Of a stretch of 64,000 nucleotides of DNA, positions 49,553 through 62,486 are shown one piece after another. Source of the stretch: Carnegiea gigantea. Taxonomy: Eukaryota > Streptophyta > Magnoliopsida > Caryophyllales > Cactaceae. Numbering within the stretch: position 1 is the first letter of the stretch; every line of letters starts with the position of its first letter. The notes beneath the pieces were generated by a model. The model saw only the letters and a list, made by a program, of their open reading frames with translations, did no database searches and had not been told where the DNA came from. The stretch covers positions 62,001 to 126,000 of the forward strand of contig JAKOGI010000570.1 of NCBI GenBank assembly GCA_029747015.1. Reading direction: 5' to 3'. The position numbers and the translations under genes were made by a program.

Positions 49553-52500
49553 TGCTATGGTTTTGTATAGTGTAATGCATGGACAAAGACTATGTCTCTA
49601 TGTCATTCATTACATCGCATTGCATTATATGGTGCTTCACCAGATAATATGAAAGTAATATAAATTCTTCGATAGAATCATGTCAAGTTACTGTGAAACT
49701 ATTGATATAATTATAAGATGTAATTAGAACCATTTAAATTAATATTGTAGACTAATATATATATACATTCATATTGTCTAGAGTTTAAAATCTCACTTAT
49801 GGTGACCACGTTAAAAGCTAATTATTTCACTGCTAGATCAATAATGACTAACTAATCTCATCAATTAAAGTGCCATAAACCTAGTGAATTCCCTTACTAA
49901 TAATTAACGAATAGACAACCACCATAAAATTTCTTTTTTCCTCAACACAGTTGATATGGTAAAGTGAAATACGTTCAAATAGCACTACGATGGTCAAATC
50001 TGACACATAATCTTTGAAAATCACAACTTTTACATGATTTATCAAACGTCACACTCACACATGATAACAAAAATTATTACATTTAAAATCAACATAATTC
50101 ATGGTCTGGACATGCTTTAAAAACTAATCAATCAGTTGTCCCGATTGTTAATAGATCAGGGTAAGGAGTCGGTTCAGATCGACTCATTGAATAAACGGGT
50201 CAAAGCGTAGCGATTCTAGGTCGAAATCGTTTCGGTCATGTCGGGTTTGTATTTCTCTCAGTAATTTCGGGTCGGATTCGAATCGTATTATCGTGTCGGG
50301 TCAGGCTTTTTCAACTTTAATTATTAGTGACTATGATGAATTGGTGATTAACATGGTTGGTAATCACTCCATGGCTTTTTGCAATGGAGAGAGACGTTTA
50401 TGTCAAGAATAGTGAATAAAGATGTTTATATTTGACAATTGTCAAATCTCCTCATTGGGTTGGACTTGGACCCAATAGGGGTCCACATTTCCAATGTCCT
50501 TGACTGATTTCACTCATTATTTTGAGGCGTCGACGAGTTGAGGTTTAATTAGGAGCTTTGCTTAATAAATCTTAATTAACTAAGTGGCGCCCCCTAATTA
50601 ACCCTAGAACCTTGATTAATTGGGGGAGGTCAAGGTGTGGCTCAACGTGAATGTCTGTTAGACAGACATTCACGTGAAAGACTCCACAAATTTCACTCCT
50701 CTCTCTCTTGAGGCCTTCATTTAATTTAATAATAAAGTATAAAATAGGGGATTAGATTATCATATTATAAACATACCCATCTCAATTGATAAGGTCATTA
50801 ATTGAGATTCATCCCAACAAATGTCGAATTTGGGATCATTTTAAAAAAGAATCTTTTTTCACAATTCGTTTAGATATATACGTATTTCAAGATTTATTGT
50901 TGTCACATTTTATGATTCATTTTAAATTAGAATGATTAATCTGAGAATACTATAGTGTAAACTATTTAACTAGCCAAATATGAAAAAAATTCAAATGCAC
51001 CAGCGTTAGATGTTTTATTATTTAAAAGGAAGGAGAAGAAGAAACGGCTATAAGATCAATGGTTGACCTCCACATACAAAATGAGCAAATAAACATCATT
51101 TAAATAAACCTGACCCGATAGACTTGTGAGCCGCTATTTCGTCCTTAAAGCATATATTTATTTGTCAATTATGCACTTTTATTGTCTCTCTTCCTTGCCA
51201 CTTACAACAATGTTGTGGACATCCGAAGAGATAAATTATTCAAAATTTTGTAGAAAATTTTCTTAAAGTATTTATAACAAATACGTACAAACTATATAGT
51301 TGTATATGTTACAAATCCTAGCTAGGAAGAAGTTCAAAAGTGAAACAATCTTATAGAAAACTTTTTAATCTGTCGTTAATTTATCAAGTTCGAACTTAGC
51401 TCATTTTCCGATTAACCATATATGATTACACTGACGATCGATATGTTGTCTCGATTAAAAAAGTTTACTACATTGTCTATAAAATCAACAAGTGATTTAC
51501 TAACCTAATAATCTACTTATACAAGTTGAAACAACACAGAATGCTTGCTGTCCCTTCTGGATCATGAAGTCTAAAATTTTTATTTTTTTTTTGGGATCTT
51601 GGATCCTCCATTTCAGTGAAGTCGAGTTCTGTTGAGTGTTGACCAATAAAGGGTAGAGCTCTCCCATCATAAATTTTTTCCATTCACAATACTCGAATCC
51701 AAGACCTTATAACTTAAGGGAAATAAGTGTCACACTACTTGAACCAACCTATATTAATAATTATTATTTAATTTAAGTACCCTTCTGGATTAATAAAACA
51801 GATGAGAGAGATGATATCTGACAAGGAGAATTCAAAAGGATTCTCATCACGATGGAGCATCTGTGTAGTACATATATTTCGTCTACATTCTAATTCTTAA
51901 TAGATTTTTGGTAGGGAAAATACTATACTGACAATTATACTAATATTATCTCTCAAGTATTACACTTTTTGCTCTAACATTAATTCATTGTATCTTGATC
52001 ATGCAACTTTGTGACTGATTTAGATGTCCAATAATATTAACCAATTTGATTTAATTATAACTAATTTGAACATATTGATATAAATCAATATAAATTTTTA
52101 TGACAAAATATGATTTTGTACAGTATGTCAACTACTTAAACGGAGAACTCTTTTCTTAACGTTAACTAACTAAATCAACTTGCGTTCATTTGGTTGGTTC
52201 TGATTAATAGGATATCATAAACGGTTTATCGTAAACTTAAATTTTAGAATAAGATGATATTTGTATCAAAGAAAACTTAATTTTTTATAAACTTAAAAAT
52301 ACTTATTATTGACAGCCTTAACTATTTAGATTATTATTAACTACACAGAAACAAATTTTACAAACCTAGCCTAAAAATACTTATTGCTAACCCTAATTCT
52401 CCTACAAATCAAAAAGGATCCGAGACAAAGAAGTGGGATATTCAAACTAATCTCAAAAGGATTCCCTTAATTCAGTTAATTATTGAAATCAATAAACATC

Positions 52501-55500
52501 CGACCATGGCATTAATGAAGTTAACGAGTGGGTACTCTTTATAAAAATGAGGAAAACTCCCAATTCGAGGGAGTAAGAAATTAAACTATATTAACGAAAA
52601 TTTAAATGAAAATTAGTTAATTAATTACTAAAAAAATGTATGTAGGAGCAACCCTAGCTGGCTAGGAAGCTCAAGCCTTATCCCTCCACCATATTTGTCA
52701 CCATCGCACGCATTAAATGCAGCTCACATGATTCTAAAATATAAGGGAAATCTTGTCGATCTTTGCAGCCAGAAAAAACCAGCTCTTGTTTCCTAGCTAG
52801 CATTTTGTCTCTCTTAGAATTTAGAAACTTCGTGTCTGTGTTTTTCTTCATATTTTATTTTGCACTAACAATTTGTAGCCATACCCCCCAAAAAAAAAAA
52901 AATCATGACAAAACAACAACAACTTTTAATATGGGTTCTACTTTTACGACTCATCTTGAATGCTGTCTCATAAAGCTTTATTGTAAGATCGATGGCAATA
53001 TCGTATTATAGTAAATAATTTACTAAATGCATCAAATATGACTAGCTTGTAAAGGTGTTATTCTAGCTGTTACGGTGTTTAGTACTATCAATGACTAGTT
53101 CTTTTTTTCTTTCTTATAATTAAGTGATAAATAATGAGGAATTAGGCGTCATTCTTATAAGAATTTTATTTAATTAAGTAATCATTGATTACAATAGAAG
53201 TAAAAGAAGATTAGGATTATTTGAGCCTTACATAGGAAAAGAGAACTTTTGTGCTGAATGTACCATTCAATCTTATGGTTGATTTGCTTCTCGACATGTA
53301 TGATCAAGCGTTGCTTGCTTAGTATTTTGAACTAAACTTTAACCTTGAGTTATGTTAATAATTATCAATTTGCCATGATGGTTCCAATTTTACCGGATGT
53401 CTCAGAAGAGAAATTTGCCATGAATGATGGTTCAATATCTCCCTTAAATTGAATATTGATGATTTTGTTATCTAAATATATATGTATTTTTATTTGTATT
53501 TTTTTGTCTTGAAACCTCTATTACACTGGAGTGGAGCTACTATATTCGCCCATTAGAAGGTAGAACTCTCCCTTTATAGATTTTCTCCACTCACAAAACG
53601 CAACCTGAGATTTTGTTTAAGGGGAACAAGTGTCAAACCATTTGAACTAACTTATGTTAATCCTACTTTGGATATTTTGATATCTTGTTGTTTATTTGGC
53701 ATTAATTGTTTGGATATAAATGTTTTGAGAAAAAAGTTACCTTCATTAGATTTTAGTTCTGATCATTATTATCTTAAAACTAAAACCTATAAACACTTCA
53801 TTCTGATGTAATTAATTAAACTCTTCAAAATTAAACATTTGCATCATTCTGATCAAATTAATTAAATTTAAATTAAAGCATCCATTTTTAGCATAAACTT
53901 TGATCCAATCCTAGAGATACCCCAATGAAGTTAAGTCTCCTCCTCTAGGTCCTAATTACATGGTTCAGACAAAATTTGTACATAATTAAGTAAAATTAAG
54001 AATTAAAAATCAACAGGCTAATTAACTCCCCCAGCAAAAGATCACTGTTCCATTGCATTAAATGGTTGCAAAACCCTAAGCCTGGGAATAAGTGCAAAAT
54101 GAGAATCTGTACAAATTAGAAACACTGTATTATAGGAGTGAGGAATCGAATTGAAGGAACCCTAGTTTTTTTCATTGTCTCTGATCTGGGACAAATATTT
54201 TAGAATTTTGACGCAAATATTTTGTTTAAACCCAGAAAACAGACATCTTTTCACCCCCTAGAAAGGCAAAAGTGCAACCACCTTCCAATGTCGATCATTA
54301 AATGAGCATCGATCGTGGTAATAATTAAGCAAAACAAAATACTCATTTTCGAGATGCATGGTTTTCTATCTTCATGCATATATAGTGTTGTCTTCCCTAG
54401 CCTAGCCTCTCACCTTTTTGTTGATTGGGGTGCAAAAAGGGTATAACTAGGGTTATATAATACTATACTAGGAGTTACGTCGTCTATATTGTTATTGTAA
54501 TGTCCTACACTTATGCTTCATGGCTTGTGTAATTTGTGTAGCAAAAATTATGTATAATGACCTCACAAAGCGGTCATAGTCGGTTTGGCACGGTTGCTAC
54601 TTGCTGCCCTCTCCATCCGGGTTTGATCTTTGGGGACTTCAGGTTCCTTGGAAAGTTGAAAGGGTAGTTTTGGGTCTTGAACCTAAGCAACTAGTCCCCT
54701 ATCTCTCGATCCAGATCTATTAACTCGTGGAGCCTTTCTTAAGATATGAGATTCAATGGTTGGCCAATCTAAATTTTAGCCCTAGATGTAAACAGTTTTA
54801 ATTCCACAAATATCTCTATTCGGTGAGAAGTGGTTGGCCCACCTTACTGCGAAAAATGTAATGATCATGGCGTTAATTTGTGGTTATTATGATGTAAAAC
54901 TCCCTTTGTTGGCCGCGTGTCATCTAATTTCAATTGGTCTAGAATCTTAATTAACAGGAGGCGTCGTGTATGTCCTAAGTATTGCTTAAACTGGGAGGGA
55001 CATTTTCTAAGAGTAATTTGCAAAAATCTAGCTAAATCCTGGTGATAACTTTGGCTCTCAACGCTACCATATATACTTCTCTTTTGACATTTTTCGTATT
55101 CTGAGGCTTCACTCAACTAATGATTAAAAATAATATTAAATCATTCTTCAAAAAACAAAATAACAAAAGAAAAGTTGAAGTGTGCGATGTATCATGAAAA
55201 TTCACAAGGAATTTTCTATCAAGCGTACGTGTGGCTAGTTGATGTCATTTCATGCATATTGCACAAGTCCTTCAATTCATAGGTTACATAATTTGTATTG
55301 TAACCTATGAATTGACCCAAATTCTATGAAAAACTGGAATAGTATGTATCGTAAATCTAATCCCAGTAGGTGTGCGCAAGATGAAATCTTATAAAAATGC
55401 TCTTGAAAAAACCAGGCCTCATATAAGTTAGTCATTAACTATTCTCTAAAAGTGAGTTTTTTTCTTCTGTTTTTTTTTTGGGGGGGCGGGGGGGACTCCA

Positions 55501-56640
55501 GCCTAGATCTAGTGTTAAGCCATTTAGAGTTAGCTCTTTTCGTTGGAAAATATGTATTTTTCAACTCTTTCCATTCTTTTCCGTTCATTCTCATGTTGGA
55601 GAATACGAATTTCTCAGCGCTTTGTTCTATTCATTTCTGTTTATTCTCACCTCGTTCCACTTCTTCCTATTCCCATTCTTTTTCATTTCTTCGGCTTTTT
55701 CTCACTAAAAATATAAATTTTCCAACTAATTTCATTTTTCCCAACTCCTTCAAAAAATATGATTTCTTTTCCATCCTTCCCTTTTCTCATTTCTATTTTT
55801 CAAGAACAGGCCAATTACAATTTAGAGTTATCGACTCGTGGGGTGATGGACCCAAGGCGTTTCATACGTTTGTTAATAAAGTCAAATGGATTTGTTTGTT
55901 CTAGTCTCTACACTAGCGAGGCCCAAAATAAACCACACGTAGACTAATCTGTTACATGAGGCTACAACATTTGCATTCACTTAAAATTCACTCAAAAGCA
56001 TTTGGGCCTGGGCCTCCAATTCCCCAATTGTTTGGCACTCCGCTGGGCTGAGCAGCCCATTAATCTCTGAACCAATGATTGTTACATCATATCTAGTTGG
56101 CTTTTTGGGAACCATGAATTTTAAATGCCAGTGGGCCAAGTCAGGGCTGGCCCAAGAGGGGGCACAGATATTGGGCTCAATGGAAGGTAGATCATCCATG
56201 GAATGTGAACATATCTGACAGCGTGTAACTCTATTCCCATTGTTTATTTTAGGGCTCTCATGGCAAGGAATTTAAATAAAGCCATAACAATGAGTGATCT
56301 GATGATGAATTGATGCCTAGTAGAGTTTAAATTTGATAAACAATGACAACTTCTAAAAATTTTATTCATCAAATTAATTAATTTAAATATTATATTTTGA
56401 AAACATAGTGGAAAAAATGAGAATTTTAGTGAGCTACTGAAAATTACAAAGGCATTGCAAATATTTTTTAGCGAGGAAAATCTATTTTCCGAGGGATGAA
56501 AAGGGGAATTAAATTTGAATTTCAACAATCCTATATATCAAATTATTGTGCAAGTTAAAAGAGGTTCTTGCAACACATATGTAATTTACTTCAAGTTTCG
56601 ATGCATTTAAAAAACTCTTTACCCATTATAATTAAAGACA
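49553..56640. other. Intergenic, no gene recognised
   Basis: About 7 kb of AT-rich DNA. I see no exon with splice support, no tRNA and no delimited element. GGGTC-rich words at 50150-50310 recall the similar block at 17.3-17.9 kb. Some short frames (for example 55981-56199 on the minus strand) match no family I know. Confidence 0.5.
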
Positions 56641-56644
56641 TTTT

Positions 56645-57046
56645 GAGCGTGTTCGGTAAAATTAGTTATTTTATTAGCTGTTAATAGTTTTATTATCGAT
56701 TAGTTATGACCCACTAGTTGTTAATGATTAGCTAGTCAACTAACGATTTGAAATAAATGTGTTTAGTAAATGTAGCTGTTGAAGTAGTATATTTATGTAA
56801 AATAACTAAAAAGTGCACAACAGATAAAGGTTTTTAGTAAATAAAAAAAAAATTTGTAATTTGCAATGGAACCACTAGATAGAGGTTCTAAAAAACTATT
56901 TTTATTAACTTTTGAAAAACATTATATAAATTTCTGGCCACTATCTCATCAATTACTTTATCGGATACTGTTAAGTAGTGGTCTATAATATTTTAACAAT
57001 TACAAACCACTAATTTCTATTTCAACATCTATTACCAAATACTGCC
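56645..57046. mobile_element. Possible hAT-like MITE
   Basis: An AT-rich 400-bp block whose ends, GAGCGTGTTCGGTA and (reverse complement) GGCAGTATTTGGTA, agree at about nine of fourteen positions. No clear 8-bp target duplication was found, so this is tentative. Confidence 0.3.
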
Positions 57047-57116
57047 ATTATCCAAGCAAGTTTTTTTTTTTGTTCGGCTGGGTTTGAAAAGCCACTCTAC
57101 TTAAAAATGCTGCCAC

Positions 57117-57118
57117 TT

Positions 57119-57153
<35 letters not shown>

Positions 57154-57156
57154 TTT
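57117..57156. repeat. (ATTT)n tetranucleotide microsatellite
   Basis: About ten uninterrupted ATTT units, 420 bp upstream of the ferritin TATA box. Confidence 0.95.
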
Positions 57157-57577
57157 GAAAAAATGTACACAACAAGGATAAGAACTGGTATCACCGAATC
57201 CGTCTCACAGAATCAGATGCCGGGGCGAGTACGACATACTATAGACGTCAGTTAGCAAGACGTGGGCACCTCAAACTTACCTTCCCAAAAATTTCGAATT
57301 TAATTCAAATTTGATTTTTTCAATTTATTATCTTCACATTTTATTTGCCCGCTTGATGAACTGACTGCCAATAAATTAGCCAATCCGCTGCTTTCTTTTC
57401 TTGTTTCCTTTTTGTGAAAAAAACGCTGCGAGAGAAAGTCTTGCCGAAAATATCTTCCCAGATTGAGAAGAATCATCAGCACGAGCAAGACACGCGCTTG
57501 GAACATCATACGGTCCACCTGTCCACCATCCAACGGCTCTTCTTCCATACCTAAGCCACTTCACAGCCCCACCTCCA

Positions 57578-57585
57578 TTTATACT
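57578..57585 (+). promoter_or_regulatory. Candidate TATA box of the ferritin gene
   Basis: TTTATACT lies 125 bp upstream of the ferritin ATG and is followed by a CT-rich leader (57645-57669), typical of plant core promoters. A CACGAG word at 57480-57485 sits about 100 bp further upstream. Confidence 0.55.
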
Positions 57586-57709
57586 CTCTCTCATCCTCCG
57601 TCGCTTTCATCCTACCTCCTGCTTCTCTCTTGTCACAGTAACAGTCTTCTCTCTCTCTCTCTCTCTCTTCATTCATCCGCCATTGTTGAGGATATCAAGA
57701 TCAACCACA

Positions 57710-58041
57710 ATGCTGCTAAGAGCTTCTCCTTCTTTCTCTATCCTCGCCAATAATGGCGACATCAGCAACATTTCCTCGCTCACGGCCTTCCAATCGGCGA
57801 ATTCTGTCAGTTTCTCCACCTCCTCTGTTCTCCGATCATCTTCGTCGGCGAAGAACTCCCAGAGACTCGTCATTTCGGCTTGCTTTCCGGAATCGAACGT
57901 CCAGACGTTGACCGGCGTCATCTTTGAGCCGTTTGAGGAGGTCAAGAAGGAGCTCTCCATGGTTCCGACTGTTCCTCAGCTTTCTCTCGCTCGCCAAAAG
58001 TATTCTGATGACTGTGAGGCCGCCATTAATGAGCAAATCAA

Positions 58042-58088
<47 letters not shown>

Positions 58089-60569
58089 TTTCCTTTTGCT
58101 TGCTACCCGAGACTGTTTACGCTGGTTGAATTTTTGGTTCCTCATTGTTGGAGTTTGTGGAAATGGCACAAGTTTAGGTTTTCTTCTGTTCAATTTCAAT
58201 CGCATTTTCACTTTTTTCCTCGCTGACTTACCAAGGATGTGCTTGTGCAGTCGTGACCTTGGGGATGGAGCCGACATGCGTTTAGGATTTTGTTCGTTTT
58301 GATTTGATGTTCTCTTTTTCCCAAAAAAAAAAAAAAAAGGGCATGCAATTAGGCTTTCTTTTCAACAATTGACAAGCAATTAGGAATTAGTTCCTTTTAT
58401 TTTTCAATTTGTTTGTTATTTTCCGAAATTTGGTTATTTCCAGGTTTTAACTCGTTTATTTGTGTGACTTGGTTAGTTGTTGTGCTTGGCTGATGTGTTT
58501 GACATCTATTTGATCATAACATTCCTTATTGATGGTGGGCTCTGCAGTGTGGAATACAACGTTTCCTACGTGTATCACGCCATGTATGCCTACTTTGACA
58601 GGGACAATGTGGCTCTCAAGGGTCTTGCAAAGTAAATAAATCATACAACCCCTTATTCCTCAAATCTTTTTAATTTTTTTTAATAGTAATGGATTAATAC
58701 TTGGACAAAATCGTGGTTTTGAACGGTCAGATTCTTCAAGGAATCGAGTGAAGAAGAAAGAGAGCACGCCGAGAAATTTATGGAATACCAGGTATTATTT
58801 CAGAGAGCTCATGAGCAATAGGGTTCAATTTGTGCTATTTGTTAATAGGTAATTGAATCTGATGGAGTATTGCTATTTACCATGTTCAATTCCAGAACAA
58901 GCGTGGTGGGAAAGTGAAATTGCAATCCATACTGATGCCTCTTTCCGACTTTGATCATGCTGAGAAAGGAGATGCTTTGCATGGTGTGTCTTCTTGTTGA
59001 AACTATTACTGTATTCTTGTTTTAGATCGTGCAATAGTGCGTCTATTTTTATTTGCTTTCTTGATGAGATGTGGATCTGTAATTATATTGAATGCCAACT
59101 AGCTCCACACATCATGTGTAGGCATGCTATCTTGAAAATGATATACATTTGTGCGAACGTAGTGGTTCTGATAATCTGATTATAATACACTTTGACCTAC
59201 TTTTAAATGCTTCAAAATTCTTGTATGAGACGGTCTCACCATGATTTATCGTGAGACTGTCTATGTGGCAACACATTTTTCTTTTAAATGCTTAGAGGTA
59301 TCGTGGTGAGCAAGACGTGGAAGGACATTAAATTTCACTTTTCCTTTAATGCCCCTGCATCTTTTTGCACTGAATATGCCAGTATTTACATAGTAGGGAA
59401 AGACATACTGGTTTAAGAGTGAAGTTCCTCTAACAGTAGAAGTGAGATTATGTGTAACCTGGGAAGTATCCTCGATTACCAATTAGTTCCATTCTGCTAC
59501 TATACTGTTGGTTTTGGAGTAAATGCTGCATTCATCTCGACCACCTCAAACCTCACTGCTAGCAGGTTCCTGTAATCTTGATACTTCCCCTGTCTAGTGT
59601 TTATCTCGTTTCAGTTTCCCTTCTCGGCGAGCCATGTGGTTGTGGTGTTTGTGTATTTTTTTAAAGAGCACTGCAATCATGACACGTGGGGATATTTGAT
59701 TAAGAGTAGTGTACGGCCACTGCCTCTCTTTGGCCAATAGACTCAGTCATGCCCTTCGGTCCTTTTCTCAACTACCTGTGTTCAGTGTCGGGATATGGGT
59801 CTTATTATCCTTTTGTGTGTTACAATGCTAATATGCTTGAGGCGCATTCTCCTGCTTAGTCCTGTACTCCTCAATGCTGATTAATCCCTGATTTCGTGCA
59901 GCTATGGAACTTGCCTTGTCTTTGGAGAAGCTTACCAATGAAAAACTGTTGAACCTCCATCATGTAAGCATCATAGACAGCCACTTGATTGTTCTGTTGT
60001 TTCTAATTATTCACTTTGGTGCATCTGAATAATGTAACTCACTGCTTTTTGAGTAGAGGTTTCAAGATATATTCAAGTAGGTGTTTGAATGTTTGACAAA
60101 GGTCATATAATTATTCTGAAAAATGCATTGCTCCTGTGTGCAACAGATGGCCGAGAAAAACAATGATGTGCAAATGCAGGAATTCATTGAAGGCGAGTTC
60201 TTGAATGAGCAGGTATTCCCAATATTCATCGTATGCTTTAATGGTTGGTACATGCATCAATTTCTTTTTAACATCCTTAAGTTACACGACAGTCATTTGA
60301 ACCCATTCATTACCATCATGCAGGTGGAAGCAATAAAGAAAATCTCAGAATATGTTGCTCAGCTGCGGAGAGTAGGCCAGGGACATGGTATGCCTTCATT
60401 CACTTGCTTCCTTCCAGGAACAGATCTGTTCAAGATTTTTTTTTTTTAAATTATTTTTTTTACCTCTGATCTATTCCTTGAAAACTAATGCAATTGTCAT
60501 GGTTTACGTTCAGGAGTATGGCATTTCGACCAGATGCTGCTTCATGAAGCAGATGCTGCCGTTGCATGA
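57710..60569 (+). CDS. FER: Plastid ferritin
   Basis: Eight exons: 57710-58041, 58548-58631, 58731-58791, 58896-58983, 59902-59963, 60147-60212, 60324-60387 and 60514-60569. All junctions are GT-AG and in phase (813 nt, 270 residues). Residues 1 to about 50 are a Ser-rich chloroplast transit peptide. The plant extension peptide follows ([20 protein letters not shown]), then the four-helix ferritin fold. Ferroxidase ligands are all present by comparison with human H ferritin: Glu113 (NVEYN), Tyr120 (SYVY), Glu147/Glu148 and His151 (EEEREHAEK), a Glu in [11 protein letters not shown], and Gln in LNEQVEAI. The protein assembles into 24-mer shells in plastids that oxidise Fe(II) and store iron. 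The start is the ATG at 57710; an in-frame upstream TTG at 57683 is not needed. The exon pattern is that of plant FER genes. Intron 1 opens directly into a CT microsatellite. Confidence 0.97.
58043..58083 (+). repeat. (CT)n microsatellite at the ferritin intron 1 donor
   Basis: About twenty CT units begin at the third base of the intron, so the donor reads AA/GTTCTCTCTC, lacking the usual A at +3 and G at +5. Confidence 0.9.
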
Positions 60570-60807
60570 GGAGTGTGATCAGCGGTGATCTCTGTTATCC
60601 TGGAGATTTTGCTGTGTAGTTTAGAAGTTTGGATGATTTAGGTCAAAAAAATATATGCCTTCGGGAGCTGTCTTAACTTAGAGTTGAGACCCTGTGTTTA
60701 GCTGTTTTAGCCAGAAAACTGGAGTTAGGATGCTTGTTCAAGTTTCATTGTGCTTTATTAGTCAATTTCGGTGAAATGCTTTACTTTGCTCATCCCGTGG
60801 AAACACC

Positions 60808-61430
60808 TGTAAAAAATGTGTAAATTTCGAGGCTAAAATAAATTAGACAAGAAATTCTGCAACAAATTGAATTTTTGTATTGATTTTGTATATGGGTACA
60901 ATCTCTGAATTTGATACAATAAAATTGATCCTCTGATTCGATCTCCTAATGACTTGAGTACTCCGAGGGCTTGATGCTTGATCTCGGTTGATGCAAATCA
61001 GCAGAAGAACTCTGAAGATGTTTCTTGGTTCTGATCTACCAGTGACTGGTTGTGATTCCTGAAGCTCTGCAAGTCTTGATCCTTCTCGCTTGGTAGCTGG
61101 ATGCTCCTTGCTGTCCGAGCTCTGAATTCTGCAAATGCTGAGTGCCCCCAAATGAAGGGAGAAGGCCTCTATTTATAGGCTCTGCCGGTTAGGGTTGGAG
61201 CCGGGTTTTGGGCCTAGGCCCAGTAATAATTTTCTTATTTTTAAATAAAGAAAATAATTACTAATTCCTGCATCATCGATGACGCGTGGCGACTTTTGAT
61301 TGGCTGCACCTAATTTTGACCGAGCGGGCCAACCAAAGTCAACGTAACACGTGGCACTTTATGGTTGGTCCATTTTTTACACGTGGCATCATTTAATTCG
61401 TTATAGATTTTTTTTTTTTTGCCTTCTACA
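60808..61430 (-). repeat. 3' LTR of a Ty3/Gypsy (Tat-like) element
   Basis: Read on the minus strand it starts TGTAGAAGGC at 61430, directly after a polypurine tract, and ends TTTACA at 60808 (or 60819). It contains a TATA box and a plausible transcribed R/U5 part with a late TGTACCCATA stretch. It begins about 240 bp past the ferritin stop codon. The element's other LTR is outside the window, so no target duplication can be tested. Confidence 0.8.
61166..61177 (-). promoter_or_regulatory. LTR TATA box, reading towards ferritin
   Basis: The minus strand reads TATAAATAGAGG, a strong TATA box about 250 bp inside the LTR. Transcription from it would run leftwards into the 3' end of ferritin in antisense. 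Confidence 0.7.
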
Positions 61431-61442
61431 AATGCCCCCTCG
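61431..61442 (-). promoter_or_regulatory. Polypurine tract
   Basis: CGAGGGGGCATT on the minus strand lies immediately 5' of the LTR start TGTAG, the priming site for plus-strand DNA synthesis. It fixes the element's orientation. Confidence 0.8.
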
Positions 61443-62486
61443 AGAGTCGGTCGCGTAATCAAATTTTTTTTGAAGCGGCTGAGTCTCGAATACTTAATTG
61501 ATACAAATGATCAAAGGTTTGACATGGTCAAATTTTTTTTTTTTTTTTTTTACTTGCCCAGTATTTTTTTTCGATTGAAAATTTTCTTTCTCTTTTTTTT
61601 TTTTTTTGTGGGGCCGCATGGCTTCCCCTTTTTTTTTTTTTTTTTTGACCCTTTTTTTTTGGTCTCTTTTTTTTTTCTTTTTTTTTTGTGGGGGGCACGT
61701 ATGGCTTCCCTCCCCCCTTTTTTTTTTTTTAAGTGATAAGTCTTAAGTTGATAAAATTCTATCAATAATTTTAGATAGAATTTATCTAAAACTCAAGGAG
61801 ATAAAAATTTATCGATATTCGAATTGCAGTAGGAGGAGGAAGTTTCAATGAACAATCACTATATAAACCCATCATGAGCCTTGATCATCATCTGTCACTG
61901 CTCCAGAAACTGTAGAATCATCCAAGAGCTTTGTTTTTGAGAGGTTTACCGCCCCGCCCGGGCTGGCTTTTTTTTTTTTTTTTTTTTTTGCTCTCCATTA
62001 TTGATCGTTACTTCAAAGGAGGAGAGGGAGGGGGGAGAGAGAGAGAGAGAGAGAGAGCATAGGAAGGAAGGTAGAAGAGAGAGGGGCAGCCATGGCCATG
62101 GGGGCTTGAGAGAACGGGCAGAACAGAGGAAGAGAGAGAAAGAGGCACTGAAAACCCAGAAAGCCTTTGTCATCGCAAGATTACTGTAATTAGTGTCCAA
62201 TTACGTAAAAGTGTTAGTTCCAATGAGACTAACACTTTATTGTAATTTACAATTGTATTTTACAGGTGTTCGTTCCGATGACAACAACACCTTATTGTAA
62301 TTTCGCGTACTTTTGTTTTTTTTTTTTTTTGGTTTTTTTTCCCCTCCTTGCTTCTGCCAGCGGACGTTCGACATTCTGATGCCGCCCCTTTTTTTTTTGA
62401 TTTTTTTTTTTGGTTAGAGAACTTAAATTTATGTTCTTTTTTTTTTTTTTTTTCCAGGAAGCTGCTGAATCAACTTAAGTTCTTTT
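61443..62486. other. T-tract-rich internal region with a plus-strand TATA-like site
   Basis: Many T runs of 10-25 bases (61531-61736, 61970-61989, 62319-62342, 62391-62453) and a GA repeat (62036-62058). TATATAAA at 61860-61867 could be a plus-strand core promoter for the ORF at 63182. The last T tract ends in a good splice-acceptor-like TTTTTTCCAG/GAAG at 62459, so the leader may be spliced. No coding frame is supported here. Confidence 0.5.

Noticed and set aside
55981..56199. 72-codon minus-strand frame
   Set aside because: No family resemblance, no splice partners and no promoter evidence.
57480..57493. Ferritin iron-responsive promoter element (CACGAG-type)
   Set aside because: CACGAG is present at a plausible distance, but the second half (CC, then CCAC) does not match well, so the call is not supported.
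57683..57709. Upstream extension of ferritin to 57683
   Set aside because: The codon is TTG; the ATG at 57710 gives a normal transit peptide.
60843..61151. 102-codon minus-strand frame
   Set aside because: It lies in the transcribed part of the LTR and resembles no protein.
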